Assembly (NCBI RefSeq): GCF_037893015.1
Contig: NC_133663.1
Location: 141,839,128-141,903,127 of the forward strand
Direction of reading: 5' to 3'
Length of the DNA: 64,000 bases
DNA from: Macrotis lagotis
Lineage: Eukaryota; Chordata; Mammalia; Peramelemorphia; Peramelidae
Below, in pieces: positions 24,366-36,055 of this stretch. Position 1 is the first letter of the stretch; the number at the start of each line of letters is the position of its first letter. The notes under the pieces were generated by a model that saw only the letters and a program-made list of their open reading frames with translations, made no database searches and was not told the DNA's origin. The translations under genes were made by a program, and so were the position numbers.

Positions 24366-26510
24366 TAATTTCATGGCACTTTATGTGTTTGTCTTTGTCT
24401 TTATTTTTCAAACAACATAAGAAAATTGTCATTTCAATGAAGCTTTCCAGACCAAATATAAAAAGACTCATAAAATACTAATTCTACTCGGGCATATATG
24501 TATATAGAATTCACATGAAAGGAATATAGCAGGAATATGTAAACATTTTATTTGGGCAAATTTAAGTTCTCAGAAAAACAATATAAATGCATGGACTAAG
24601 GGAAGAAGTTAATTCTGTCACTTGAAAATAGTGTAATTATTTTTAATACTCATTGCAAATACAGACAATGCAAGAAATATTAGTCAAAACTAATTCATAA
24701 CTTATAATCATTGCTGTGCAAACCAGGGATGCTTACAACACCTAGCTGTATAACAGCCATTTAATATCACACTATATTTTTTTCTCCCTAAATTTGCACT
24801 AGAGAAAAAAATGATAAAATAAAGTAAAAGAATAAAAAGTAGTTTATGACCCAACATTGGGAAAATATTCAGGAAAGAGCAATTACTATATTGTTAAATT
24901 GTAATGAGAGAAAAAAGTTTACTTGTATAAATTCCCCCTGATATAGTACAGAGTTTGCAGAAAATATTTTTATAGCTTATTTTAGGGGCAGTATTTTCAT
25001 TCTTATCAAAATTTTCTGGTAAGAAAAAAAATGATTTAGCAGGTGTGAGGGAAATAAGCACATTGAATTGATCTTCCAGGTACTCCTTCATTTTATCTAG
25101 ATCAAGAAGGCAATGCTCACTTGATAGTTGATATTTTACTGCTATCATTTAGCATCTTGTAGAATTAGTAACTGGTCTTTCAGCACTCATAAAGAAGAAA
25201 CCTTTAGAGTGAGACTGCTAATACTGAATACAGGATAGGTCTACATTCAAAAATGAGCTTTTATTATTGAATAGTAAAGCATTCAGAGCATAAAAACATA
25301 AGAATTTCTGAATAAATTAACAGGATTGAAAATTGTTAATAATATGTGACAGTTTATGATTCTAGGCCAAAGAAAAACACATGATACAATATTCAATGTG
25401 CATTTAAGGACCTCGACATGAGAGTAGATTGTTGTGACTGATCTCTGAATTTCAAAACATATGCAAATAATCTTTTCTTTTCTTTTTACCTTATATTCCT
25501 AGTAAATCTTTTGGAATTATCTCAATAAGATTTGGCAAAACATCCTTAATCCCTAGGAATTCCATAAATGCTTCTGTAAAAGTAGGAAAAAAATGTCAAT
25601 TAAGCTCTATTGTTCAAAACCTTATTTTTCAAATAAATTTTGTTTCCCTATGTGAATTGTTCACTTCTAAAATAAGAACTATCATAAATGCTATTTACTC
25701 AGATAGACTATAGCAATTGTCTGAAGTATTCATAATTAAAGTATATATATGTAATATATAATTTATAATAATATAAATATAAATAATATAAATATAATAA
25801 TAAAATATGTATGCATGAATTTTCTATTTTGATTAATTTTTAAAATATTGAATTTGAAGAAATTTTATATATTATACATAGATAAGTATAATATATATTG
25901 GTTTTTGAGAAGTTTCAGTTAAGTCCATTATATTTTAGCCTAAATTCTTTGTGGAATATTGGCTCCTGACTTTGATATTTTTGCGTTATTGTCACATTTA
26001 AATAAGGAAAGTCCATACTATTACCTGATTCACCTATGTGAATTTCTTTGTTTCCATATTCATTATTCAAACATAGAGATCAGCAGCAAAACCAAAATTA
26101 TCTACTGAAAATTATTAACTTCATATCCCATTTCTGAATAATGCAATACAGCTGATCAATTAATGAGGTCTAGAAATAAACTTTTTTAAACTGTTGTGTC
26201 TGAGACTTGATATCAAAACAGAGAGGGAGATTTTTAAGTACCCTGGTTCAGGATCCCCATTCCAAAAATTTGGAAAACTTTTACTGGGTGACACCATTAA
26301 TATGTTACTGTCAAAGCTTTGGAAAAATTATATTTTTATAGGTCAATGAAAATTTAGAATTTATAATCTATGACCTAATAGAGAAGTTGCAAATATACAA
26401 GAATTTGATTCAATATGGTGTGGAACTTATTCCTTCATATTTCTTCTTCATTTAATAGTCTGAAATTAGTTTTTGTTATGAGAATAAATTTCACCAAAAG
26501 TATTCTGCAG
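24366..26510. other. Unassigned DNA, very AT-rich at 25735-25900
   Basis: About 2.1 kb without recognisable repeats or genes. The 84-codon minus-strand frame at 24894-25148 has no family resemblance I can see. 25735-25810 is almost pure A/T. Confidence 0.4.
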
Positions 26511-26775
26511 TGATAAGCAATTAGGTAGTACACTAGTTAAGTGGTACCAAGACAGAAATAAGGAGGACATCTTCCTGACTTCAATTTGGGCCTTTCATAC
26601 TTATGGGTTGTTATACTGGTCAAGTCATTTAACTCTATTTCTCTTTATCTACTCATCTTCAAAATGACCTGGAAAAAGGAAAAAGCAAATCATTCCAATG
26701 CCTTTACAAAGAAAGTGCCAAGTATAATTATGAAGAGTTAAAATACATAATGAGAAAACAACAACAAAATTACTG
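26511..26775 (+). mobile_element. CORE-SINE, Mar1-like
   Basis: Head 'gcaattaggtagtacactag', core 'tcaagtcatttaactctatt', then the distinctive 3' segment with 'atgacctggaaaaaggaaaa', 'gcaaatcattccaatgcc', 'tttacaaagaaagtgccaag' and a final 'gagaaaacaacaacaaaatt'. It is the same family as the reversed copy at 38893-39152. The name Mar1 is from memory. Confidence 0.75.
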
Positions 26776-26879
26776 TCATGAGTATGGGGCTAGTTCTTTT
26801 TACCTTAAAATTCATTGAAACTGGACTGCAGATCTAATTAGCTTAGAGAATCAAAGGTTTATATGTTAATTCATACAGA

Positions 26880-26945
26880 TGTGTGAGTGTGTATGTGTGT
26901 GTATGTGTGAGAGAGAGAGGGGCGGGGGAGAGGTAGAGGAAAAAG
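26880..26945. repeat. (GT)n then (GA)n tract
   Basis: GT-rich at 26880-26909, then GA-rich and G-rich to 26945. Confidence 0.85.
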
Positions 26946-27549
26946 AGACAAAATGTGGAAATTTATTTTGCTTCACTAAATAGACTTATAATTGGGTCTT
27001 TGTTTTCTTTCCTACTAAATGGAATGGAGGACAACAAGGCATAATGTGCTAAAAACACATTTTAATTTTTAAAATAACTGTAAAAGGAAAAAAGGAATTT
27101 CACTCTTCATTCCCCTTCCCCCTCCCTCTCTCAAATCATAAAACAAAACAAAACATGGGTCAAACTTTATTTAACATATCAGAATTACTAATCAGAAAGA
27201 TTCCTTATATGCACCCAAGAGTAGTAATAATTGCTTTACCTTTTCTAAACAACCTCCTTTTTGCTCAGGATGATACAGAGATCTAGAGGCTCTTCTGAGT
27301 TGACATAGAATATTAACCTAAAGTTGGATCTTCTTGAAAAAAGAGGAAAGAACTAAGGAATACCAACTCCTTTCCTTTCCCTTCTGCTACCTATTTAGTT
27401 CACAAATCTCATATTTCTAGGGAAAAACAAATGTTCACCTTTACTTAGATATTTCTATCTATTGTTGCTCTACTGAATAGCAGTTAGGCACTTATTTGTT
27501 CCCTTTACTCCACTTGATTCAGGAATTCATTATTATTAAATAGTAATTA
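26946..27549. other. Unassigned DNA
   Basis: Nothing recognised. Confidence 0.35.
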
Positions 27550-27735
27550 AAGATAACAATTTAAAGTTTGCAAAGTATATTTGGTAATTAGAATAACCTT
27601 GTGAGGGAGGTGTTAATATTGTTTCTGTTTTACAGATGCGAAAACTGAAATTGAATAAGTTTGTGTCTTTTTTGAAAGTACATTCAAATTCAAAGTTATA
27701 TCCTAGCTTCCTCCAAGAAGGCCTGAGATAGGACT
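27550..27735 (-). mobile_element. MIR
   Basis: Reads 'accttgtgagggaggtgtta', 'ttctgttttacagatgcgaa', 'aactgaaattgaataagttt': the reverse complement of the MIR 3' half and core. Moderately well preserved at the 'ttttacagatg' block. Confidence 0.7.
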
Positions 27736-27905
27736 TTGCCTCTGAAATCTGTATGATCATAGACAAGTCAATGATCCTCTTTCAGATTCAGTTTTCTTAC
27801 CTGTAAGATGATATAGCTTATCTGTAAATAATAATAGGAGTTGTTTCGCAGAGTTGTAAGGATCAAATTTTATATAAGTTCTTGTTATATTTCAGGCTTA
27901 TTTCA
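27736..27905 (+). mobile_element. MIR, forward copy next to the reversed one
   Basis: Carries 'atgatcatagacaagtcaat', 'cagttttcttacctgtaaga', 'gttgtaaggatcaaatttta', the forward MIR order. With 27550-27735 it forms a tail-facing inverted pair. Confidence 0.65.
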
Positions 27906-28625
27906 GTATTTCTTCTAATTTTCCATTGCTTAACCACTGATCTAATACTTTTAGCTAGTTTACACTCCTAGAGCTTCCGGTTTGTCTCAAACTTAATTCA
28001 TTACGGTTACTATACCCATTATTACCCTGACACATTTGGCTCCTTAAGATGAGATCACAGCACCATAATTATTTTATTCATGTAAGTCAAAAGAATGTGT
28101 CTAGGTGTATACAAATGTGTGAATATGTGCATAGGAACGTGTGAACATCTTGAATGTATTCTCTCAGATCATTTTGGTTCCAGTGCACTCTATCTGCAAT
28201 GTTTGTTCTCCCTTCTGAGATCAAACTGAATGCAGAAGCATAGAGGTATACGTAGATAACACAATCAATAATCTTTTAATTGGTGCCATGAGGAAGTAAA
28301 ATCACAACACATATTGTATTAGGTAGAAAGAATCAGTTGCAGTGGGGCACAACTGTGTTAAACTACCAATGAGCTAACCTTGACAAAGGAAGATTATAAT
28401 CTAAAGGGTCTTGCTACCTTTTAGAAAAATGAATTTGAGTTCATTTAAAATATTGACATCTTTTGGCAAACCACATTTTTTTCTGGAGAATGAAATAAAC
28501 AGTTACTAAAAGAGATTACATTTTCAAGGCTTTCTTTGGTGCTTACTGTTGTTGTCTCCAGTTCTCATAAAGTGCACATTACTGTCTGAAACTTCCATTA
28601 TAAGTCTACCTTTGGCTGCAATATA
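27906..28625. other. Unassigned DNA
   Basis: No supported feature. Confidence 0.35.
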
Positions 28626-28679
<54 letters not shown>

Positions 28680-28790
28680 TTTTATTCTACAGTTTCTAGA
28701 AAATAAGCCCTCCAGAGACCCATTTTTAATATAAATAGGGGGTAGGTATATACATATATATATATGTATATATATATATACACACGATGG
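28626..28790. repeat. Two TA-rich microsatellites
   Basis: A long, nearly pure TA run at 28634-28676 and a TA/CA run at 28745-28786, separated by about 65 bp of unique sequence. The first gives a false open frame (28549-28734). Confidence 0.9.
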
Positions 28791-29242
28791 CTATGGGGCA
28801 GTTATTATCATATTCATAGCTATTAATCTGACTGACTTATGTATTCTTTACTCAGTTGAATCTTTTAGTCATCCTATATTCCATAAGGGATTGTAACTTT
28901 GATACCTAATAAAGACCCAAACTGACTATTCCTCATATAATCATTTGAGCTATAGAAACAATAGCCTGATTAGATATCTACTTCTTCTCATTTATTCTTC
29001 TCCTCTACTCTTCTTTTTACCCTGAATGTAGTGATATTTTTCCCCTCATAAAGACATTCTACCAGTAAAGGCTATCTACCTCTCTAACAGGAATTGGGGT
29101 CACCATTTTTTTCTAGAAGACAACTAGTTTCCCATGTTGTTGATAATATGTACTTAACAGCTTTAAATAATTCTTTATCTTAAATGCATAACATTAAATG
29201 CATGACATTTCTTAAGTGCATAACAAAATAGCCTAGAAATAA
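28791..29242. other. Unassigned DNA
   Basis: No supported feature. Confidence 0.35.
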
Positions 29243-29370
29243 AAAAAAGGACAGCATCCTGTAGTGGTAGAGATAGTCTCTGAAAGAAGCCTGATTTCAA
29301 ATTGTGTTTCAGAGATACACTAGCCTAAAAATGCTGGGTCAGTTACTTAATACTCATTGTTCCAGGTAAC
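29243..29370 (+). mobile_element. tRNA-headed SINE of a second type
   Basis: Head 'ggacagcatcctgtagtggt' with 'agagatagtctctgaaagaa', a decayed B box 'gatttcaaattgtgtt', 'gctgggtcagttacttaata', then 'ttgttccaggtaactctta'. Differs from the abundant SINE in its head and 3' part. Confidence 0.6.
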
Positions 29371-29522
29371 TCTTAATTTTTTTTTTGCAAAGCACTGGAA
29401 TTAAGTGGCTTGCCCAAAGCCACACAGCTAGGTAATTATTAAGTGTCTGAGGTTGGATTTTAGCTCACGTACTCCTGTCTCCAGAGCTGGTGCTCTATAC
29501 ACTGTGCCACCTAGCTGCTCCT
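29371..29522 (-). mobile_element. Marsupial tRNA-headed SINE (A-tailed)
   Basis: Reverse copy: T run (A tail), 'aagtggcttgcccaaagcca', B-box region 'ggattttagctcacgta', and head 'gtgccacctagctgctcc'. It sits directly against the forward SINE at 29243-29370, probably inserted in its 3' end. Confidence 0.9.
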
Positions 29523-30689
29523 CTCTTTTAAATTTAAAAAAAAATTATTTTTATGTAATAAAACAAGCATTTCCAAAGGAATAAACATATGGTTGCACAT
29601 AACTGCAAAAGTAGGAGGCACAACCTGCTACAACTTAAGTCTCTAATATAATAAATGGTAAAGAACTTTCCAACCTGTATTATTATTGACTGTTGAAATG
29701 AGAGATCTAATCCCTATCTATCTACATCATTTGTGGCTACATCTTTCTCTGTATCTTTTGGTATTGATTTTAATTTCTTCATCTACTCGAGGGTTCTTTT
29801 TCACAGTATCAAAGAAATAAATAAGTTCTTGGTTTCTCTTGATGACAATTTCAATCTCCAAAATAAAGAAACCAATTGAAAGAAATTCTATTCTCTTTTC
29901 AATTTTCACCAAAAAGAAGAAATCGATTCCTGAGACTTAAATAAGAAACTTGAAAGGAAGTAACTATTCTTTTAAAAAGATTAGGGTACAAAAAGATAAA
30001 CTCAAATGTTATATATCAAGTTACATATCAAAGATTTGGGGAAAGCAAGTGCAAGGTGACTTCCAGTTGAAAATGGAGTATAGAAAGTAGGGGCATACAG
30101 TTGTTTTGCCTCCCCAAAAGAATGTCTTTTGTTCTGGAAATAAGAAAATAAAGTTATAAGGGAATTTATACCAATGATAAGTTAGGGGGGTGAGAATACT
30201 TAGCCTAGATATTAAGTTTTCTAGATCAAATAAATTCATTTCCCTCCATTGTATAGGAACAAATGGCAGGTGTAATTACTGTCAGTAACATCTAAATGAC
30301 TATGAAGGATAGATAATCATATTTGGAAAAGAAAATGTCCTCTTTAGGTAAAGGAAACTACTTGAAATTGCAAATGAATTTAATTCCAAGCAAAATATGC
30401 AATGATTCTGTGATGGGATAGTTAATGATTATCTTAAAAGAGTCACAGTTATGTCTAAGGATTTCAAGAACAGGTCTTTCCAGATCAACTCAATTCCATT
30501 ACTTTCATGTACCATGATTTGTTTATCCATTCCTTTTTAATGGGATATAGTTTTACAGATATTGATAAAGATATATAATCTCTATATAGAATTTATATAC
30601 TTGTCTTTATGTGTTTGTGTATTTATATATATGAGTATATGTAACTATAGATTGTGAGAAATGTGATGAGTGTGTATGCACATATACAT
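29523..30689. other. Unassigned DNA
   Basis: No gene or recognised repeat. Minus-strand frames at 29727-29912 and 30021-30239 show no protein family features. Confidence 0.4.
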
Positions 30690-30694
30690 ATGTA

Positions 30695-30759
<65 letters not shown>

Positions 30760-30760
30760 A
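30690..30760. repeat. (TA)n microsatellite
   Basis: A long TA run interrupted once by TG; among the longest in the window. Confidence 0.95.
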
Positions 30761-31139
30761 ATATATGGATCAAATGATCACTCAAGAGAGGAGTACACTA
30801 GCCCATGATGACACTCACAGGTTCATTGCTTAAAACTCTAATAAGAAAACTAGAATGATTTTCCAAATGTTCCCCTCCCCCCCTGCATCCCCACACATGT
30901 AGCAGCTGAGGAACTGCCCACTAATGAGTGTCCAGAAATTTAGTTATTTTCTAGATTGATATCCTTTCAAACTATGGTTCACCATTATCTATCAATGTGT
31001 TTGTTTTTTTGTCAGATGAACTAAAGAAGTCAATAATTAAAAAAGAAAAAAACACATCTGAACATATGGCATAGCAAAATGAGAGATAACAAAAGCATTT
31101 TCCTAATGCACATGGTAGTTAACCTATTTACTGTACTTA

Positions 31140-31589
31140 TTGGCAGTGGCAGCAGACCAAGTTAATGTGAAATACGCTGCCAGTGTAGTGAACCATTCCC
31201 CTAATAGCCTTCAGGATCCCAGTCCCTAAGGTAGAGGGGCAGTAGCTCAGCCTCAACTACCCGCTTCTTTATGTTTCTCTCACCCCTCAACCCCAACTCA
31301 CTTTCTGAAGATGTGATGGTACTTAAAATGAAGCAGTTAAAAGAAGAAAGGAATGGTTTAGAAGAAGAACTTTAACTATCATCAAACAGAAAGTGTGGGC
31401 AGGCAAGGAGGCTGAGCAGCATCACCTGAGTGAGGGTGCCTAGAGACTTAAGTAGCAACTGCAAAACAAACAAACAAAAAGTTTAAGTTTGGGGTTCAAC
31501 TGAAGACAACTCAGCTGAGACAAATGGAGAGCACAGAATAAACTGCCTGACTTCAGTAGGAGTCTGAATTCAGCAACAAGAGAGATCTA
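31140..31589 (+). other. Unidentified, coding-like sequence left of HAL1
   Basis: Less AT-rich than its surroundings and not a repeat I recognise. A plus-strand frame at about 31270-31368 reads with heptad-like charged residues ('VLKMKQLKEERNGLEEEL'), then a stop. Similar coiled-coil-like frames occur right of the HAL1 (34190-34300). This may be a decayed retrocopy of a coiled-coil protein, or chance. I cannot name a source gene. The stretch 30761-31139 before it holds nothing I recognise. Confidence 0.3.
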
Positions 31590-31963
31590 TGGGGTGGAGC
31601 CAAGTTGGGGGCATTAAGGCAGAATTCTTGGAAGCTCATTTGCCCCCAAAACCCCCAAAGCCATCAAATTATGACTCTAGCCAAAATTTAGTGGGGCAGA
31701 ACCCACAGAAAGACGGAGTGATACAATTTCCCAGTCGAAGACATCTTAGAAGTTCCGCAGGAAAGGTTTGTTACACTGGTACTGGGAGTTGGAAAAAACT
31801 GCTGCGAACACAGCTGCAGCACCATCCAGATAAGCCTGCTGAGTGCCTAGATCCCTGAGGGTATTGGGTCTGCAGCAGAGGAGGCAGTTTCCAGAAATCC
31901 TGGCCCAGGGATCACTGGGAACAACTTGAAAGGGTGGTGAGAGAACTCTGGTGGGGAGGGGGG

Positions 31964-32098
31964 TAAGCTAAGTGGCACAGTGGATAGAGCACCTGCCCTG
32001 GAGTCAGGAGGATGTGAGTACAAATGTGGCCTCAGATACTTAATAATTACCCTAGTTGGGTGACCTTGGGCAAGTCACTTAACCCCACTGCCTATCAA
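31964..32098 (+). mobile_element. Marsupial tRNA-headed SINE inside HAL1 copy 1
   Basis: 'gtaagctaagtggcacagtg', 'gcacctgccctggagtcagg', core 'gggtgaccttgggcaagtca', 'cttaaccccactgcc'. Instead of a plain A tail it runs into the (CATA)/(TA) microsatellite that follows. Confidence 0.85.
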
Positions 32099-32111
32099 AA
32101 GCCAAATATAC

Positions 32112-32169
<58 letters not shown>

Positions 32170-32170
32170 T
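32099..32170. repeat. (CATA)n/(TA)n/(TATG)n microsatellite at a SINE tail
   Basis: A CATA run, then a TA run, then a TATG run. It directly follows the SINE 3' end, a common place for microsatellites to grow. Confidence 0.9.
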
Positions 32171-32286
32171 AGGAGAATCCTATCTCGCAAGAGTGAGTGT
32201 GGAGTGAGCTCCAGCCTCACAACAACCCTGTACCTAGAATCATTGAAACCAGCCTGCAACTCCAGAGTTCAGCCCACAGATGCTAA

Positions 32287-32302
32287 GGGGGGGGGGGGGG
32301 GG
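32287..32302 (+). repeat. 16-base G homopolymer
   Basis: Sixteen consecutive G bases in the HAL1 5' UTR, not present in the aligned part of the 50.8-kb copy. Confidence 0.9.
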
Positions 32303-34189
32303 CTCTCTGCTCTCCCTGAGACAGGCCTCAGTTGTTTGCCAACACTTATATCCATGTTGCAGTCTGGACCCTGAAAATACCACCATAGTGGAGCAGGCAC
32401 CCTCCTTATAGCTCAGGGCAGATGGGAGCACCTGTGGTCATCCATATATCAAATCATAGGCATGAAAGCAGTCAGATAGGAGATAGAGGAAAAATTGGGA
32501 GGAGAAATGAGAGCAATACAGATAAAACATGAAAAACCGAGTCAGCAGCATGATGAAAGAAATATGAAAAAATACTGAAGAAAATAATATTTTAAAAACC
32601 AGTTTAGGCCAAATGGAAAAGGCAATGCAAAAGGTAAATGAGGAGAACATCTGCAAAAGCAGCATTGGCCAGCTAGAAAAGGAGATAACAAAAGCTCTCT
32701 GAAGAAGATAACTCCTTCAAATGTAGAATGGAACTAAAGGAAGCCAATGACTTTGCAAGAACAAAGGAAGAAATAAAACTATTCCAAAAATAAAACTATT
32801 CCAAAAAGCCCCAAAAGCCCCAAAATAAAAAGAAAATGTGTAATATCTCATTGGAAAATCAATCAATCTCCAAAACAGAATCAGTAGAAATATTTTTAAA
32901 ATTATTAGGGTACCTGAAAGTTATGACCAGAAAAAAGAGCCTAGATTTCATTTTTCAAGAAATAATACAGCAAATTTTCCCTGAGATCCTAGAAGCAAAG
33001 GGTAAAATAGAAATTGATGGAATCCTCCAGTCACCTCCTGAAAGAGATCACAAAAGAAAAACTTGCAGCAATATTATAGCGAAATTCCAAAATTCCCAAG
33101 TCAAAGAGAAAATACTAAAACCTGCTATAAAAAAATTCAACTATCATGGCTCTATAGTCAGGATTACACAGGATCTGGCAGCATCTAGATTATGAGCTCA
33201 TAGGGCTTCAAATATGATATTCCAGAAGGCAAAAGATCTTGGTTTACAAATGAGAATCAACTACCCAGCAAAACCATATAGTCTCTTTCAGGAGAAAAGA
33301 TGGATTTTCAATGAAACAACGGACTTTCAAATTTTCCCATTGAATCAACCAGACCTGAACAGAAAGTTGGATCTCCGAGTTCAGGACTCAGGTGAACCAT
33401 AGAGGGGGTGGACGAGAAGGATTAACTATAAGGAACTTAATGTAATGAACTTTTTTTTTTATTCCTGCATGGGAAGAAGATACTTTCTCATTCATAAGAG
33501 CAGTTAGAAGGAGCATATTTGGACAAGGCACAGGATGGAGCTGAATATCATGGTATGATATAGTAAAAAGATAGTGTCAATAGGTGATAAAGGAAAGTAC
33601 AGGGAGGAAGAGAAAGAAGAGGAGAAGGGGCTAAGATATTTCATAGAAGATTCAAGAAAAAGTTTTTTCAATGGAGTGGAATGGTGTATGTTGGGGGGGT
33701 GAATGAGCCTTCATTCTCATCAGAAATAATTTAGAGAGGAAATAACATATACACTTAATAGGTATATAAATCTATGTTACCATAGAGAAAAATGAGAAGA
33801 AATGGATAGGATAAGGGGGAATGGGGTGAGGGAAGTTGGGAATAGGTGATAGAAAAGAGGCAAGATCATGGGAGAGGGTACTCAAGATACAACACACTTC
33901 TGACCAGGGACAAAATGAAAGGAGAGAGAGAATGGTATAAATGAGAGTGGGGAGGAATAGAGTGGAAGGAAACACAGCTAGTAATAGTAACTGTGGAAAA
34001 TATATTGAAGCAACTTCTCTGATAGACTTATGATAAAGAAGGCAGCTCATCCCAGAGACAGAACAGACAGAAGTATATATTTTTTTCTCTCTCAATATTT
34101 TTGAGGTTTCTCATCTTCTTGAGGGGAGGGGGGGGTTATGTTTACTCTCATAAGATTATTTTAATAATATAAAATAAATTAACCATAAA

Positions 34190-34690
34190 AATTGAGAACT
34201 CTATGAAAGATACTTAGAGGGAAAGGTGACTGAAGTAGAGTTGTACCTCTGGGAACAGCTTTCAGCAATGGAAAGAAGACTGAATGAAGTTCAGGGAGGA
34301 ACATGCTAGAGCTATTCTAGTTTCCCTGAGTTTTCCAGACACAAAATCAACAATTCAATACAAGCATTTTAGCCAGGAGCTGGGACATCTGCAATAGGTG
34401 GTCCATAGAGAAGGAGAATTCCGCTTGAGGGAGGAGTTTCAAGAGCTGGAATGACACCAAAACCTCTTGTTGGCCACTCTAATGGGATCTCCTTTTCTGA
34501 CAGTGGCTGTATATAATTTTTCCTCCCCCACCACTGGAAGTGGACTCTGGAGCCTTTTAAATGCTACAGATCAGTAAAGAGAAATACAAACTGGAAGTAT
34601 ATGTGACTAGAGAACATACATGGAGAGATAAATGGAGATCCATGTGGCTAGATAGAGAGGAAATGCAAAAGGCCAAGGAATATGCATGGC
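34190..34690 (+). other. Unidentified, coding-like sequence right of HAL1
   Basis: Continues the unidentified sequence left of HAL1 copy 1. A plus-strand frame near 34205-34300 reads 'KVTEVELYLWEQLSAMERRL', again helical and charged. No family was recognised. Confidence 0.3.
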
Positions 34691-35474
34691 CAGAGTGACT
34701 CACACTTTTGACAATAGTCATGAAATTCTTGTCATCTATGATTTATTTCTCTCAGGTGCTGCTCTCTTTTGCCATTTGCAGGTCTTCAGTTATTTAACTT
34801 CTTTGGAGGGCGGGGGGATCTTTCAGCTTTTTAGTTTCTTGGCCATCTAATTTGTTTGGTACATGAATGAGCCTGCATAGGAAGTTAGAAACTAGAGAAA
34901 TCTGTCAGTTGAAGTCATTTTGTATTATTAATTTCACAGACCATCCAATGATAATTTAAAAAGTCATTTCATTAACCTAGAAGGATACAAAAAAAATGAT
35001 TATAGAAAGAAGCAACATATTTGATATATTTTCTGAACTACTGGGAAGTTCTTAACTGCTAGTTTCTTTGATCCATTTTATCATAGCATTAAAGCTGTAT
35101 TTCTTGAGTTCAAAATTATAAACTTAAAATGGGAATATTTCTCGAAGAAGTTTCATATTTATCCTTTTCAGTTATTAAATTTACTGTCTTAAGCTCCTTC
35201 AGGGAAAAGAGTATAAAAGCAATAGGTTCAGTTGGTGCTAGTTGGAAGAGAGAGAATGCTTTTTGCAGTGGGATAAGGTATAACTGATTTAGAACATTGG
35301 AGACTGAAATATCTTAAAGAAACTTAGATGTTTTGTTTTGGCTTCATCCCAATATTTGATTCCCTATTTACAAAGAATTCTATTCAGTTCAACAAATATT
35401 TTAGAGAGTCTCTGGCTAAGATAGTAGCCAGACCTGCCTAAGTTTTTAAGCCAGAACATAATGAAACTTTAGGG
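34691..35474. other. Unassigned DNA
   Basis: No supported feature. Confidence 0.4.
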
Positions 35475-36055
35475 TACATTGATTTGTGATTGTTGTCCTT
35501 CTTATCCTAAGAGGATCAAAATGACATCACTATATAAGTGTCTTACATTGTGTCTGACTGTGGCTGAATAGAAGCTCAGAATACTTTACTATGGACTGGG
35601 AACAAATACTTCCCATGAACTACTGGAGTGGACACTCCAAGTTTGCACATCTCACATTGCCTTTGAGTTACTTCAAATCTTCTTTACTCACAGAGCACAG
35701 TGCCATGGTGGACCATCCCGTGATAGTGTCTCCTAGGTTTCAAGTCAATTTCAAAGTTCTTAAAAGAGACCTTTGCTTTTTCTAACACCTCTCCCCCCAA
35801 ACACTTGCTCTGTGTGAGTCCATAAAATAGCATTTTTGACAAGCATAATTTCAGCATGTGGCCAACCTATTGGAGTTGTGCTCTCTGTTTGGCAGTTTAG
35901 TTCAAGAAAGGAACTCGGTGTCTACTATCTTATTGATGCGGGTGATCTTAAGAATCTTCCTGGTACAATTTAAATGGACGTGATTCAGTTTCCTGGCATG
36001 GTGCTGGTAGACTTTCTAGGTTTCACAGGCATACAACAATGAAGTCAACAAAATG
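35475..36055 (-). mobile_element. RTE-clade LINE (host copy), 3' part
   Basis: Minus-strand copy of the RTE C-terminal region and 3' end. The family tail ('gatgtcattttgatcctctt' read on the minus strand) lies at about 35490-35530. The block around 35960-36040 matches, in reverse, the plus-strand block at 36905-37000 ('YQNHVRKLNNFHLNCLR'). It continues across the nested insertion into 37546-38870. Confidence 0.85.

Larger units (their letters stand above)
31590..34189 (+). mobile_element. HAL1 ('half-L1') element, copy 1
   Basis: Begins with the L1/HAL1-type 5' start 'ggggtggagccaag'. It has a 5' UTR (to about 32470), a decayed ORF1 (about 32475-33402) and a purine-rich 3' UTR, with no ORF2. 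The ORF1 C-terminal half is clear: 'EILEAKGKIEIDGILQSPPE', 'NIIAKFQNSQVKEKILKPA', 'VRITQDLAASRL', then 'KDLGLQMRINYPAKPYS' and 'PDLNRKLDLRVQDSGEP'. This is the RNA-binding (RRM and C-terminal) region of L1 ORF1p. Stops and frameshifts break it. It aligns along its whole length with the 50.8-kb copy. Probable decayed TSD: GAGAGATCTATG (left) and GAGAACTCTATG (right). A SINE, a TA run and a G16 tract lie inside. Confidence 0.85.

Noticed and set aside
32836-33195. 119-codon plus-strand open frame as a host gene
   Set aside because: It is the RNA-binding part of the HAL1 copy 1 ORF1.
33772-34095. 107-codon minus-strand hydrophobic frame
   Set aside because: Antisense of the purine-rich HAL1 3' UTR.
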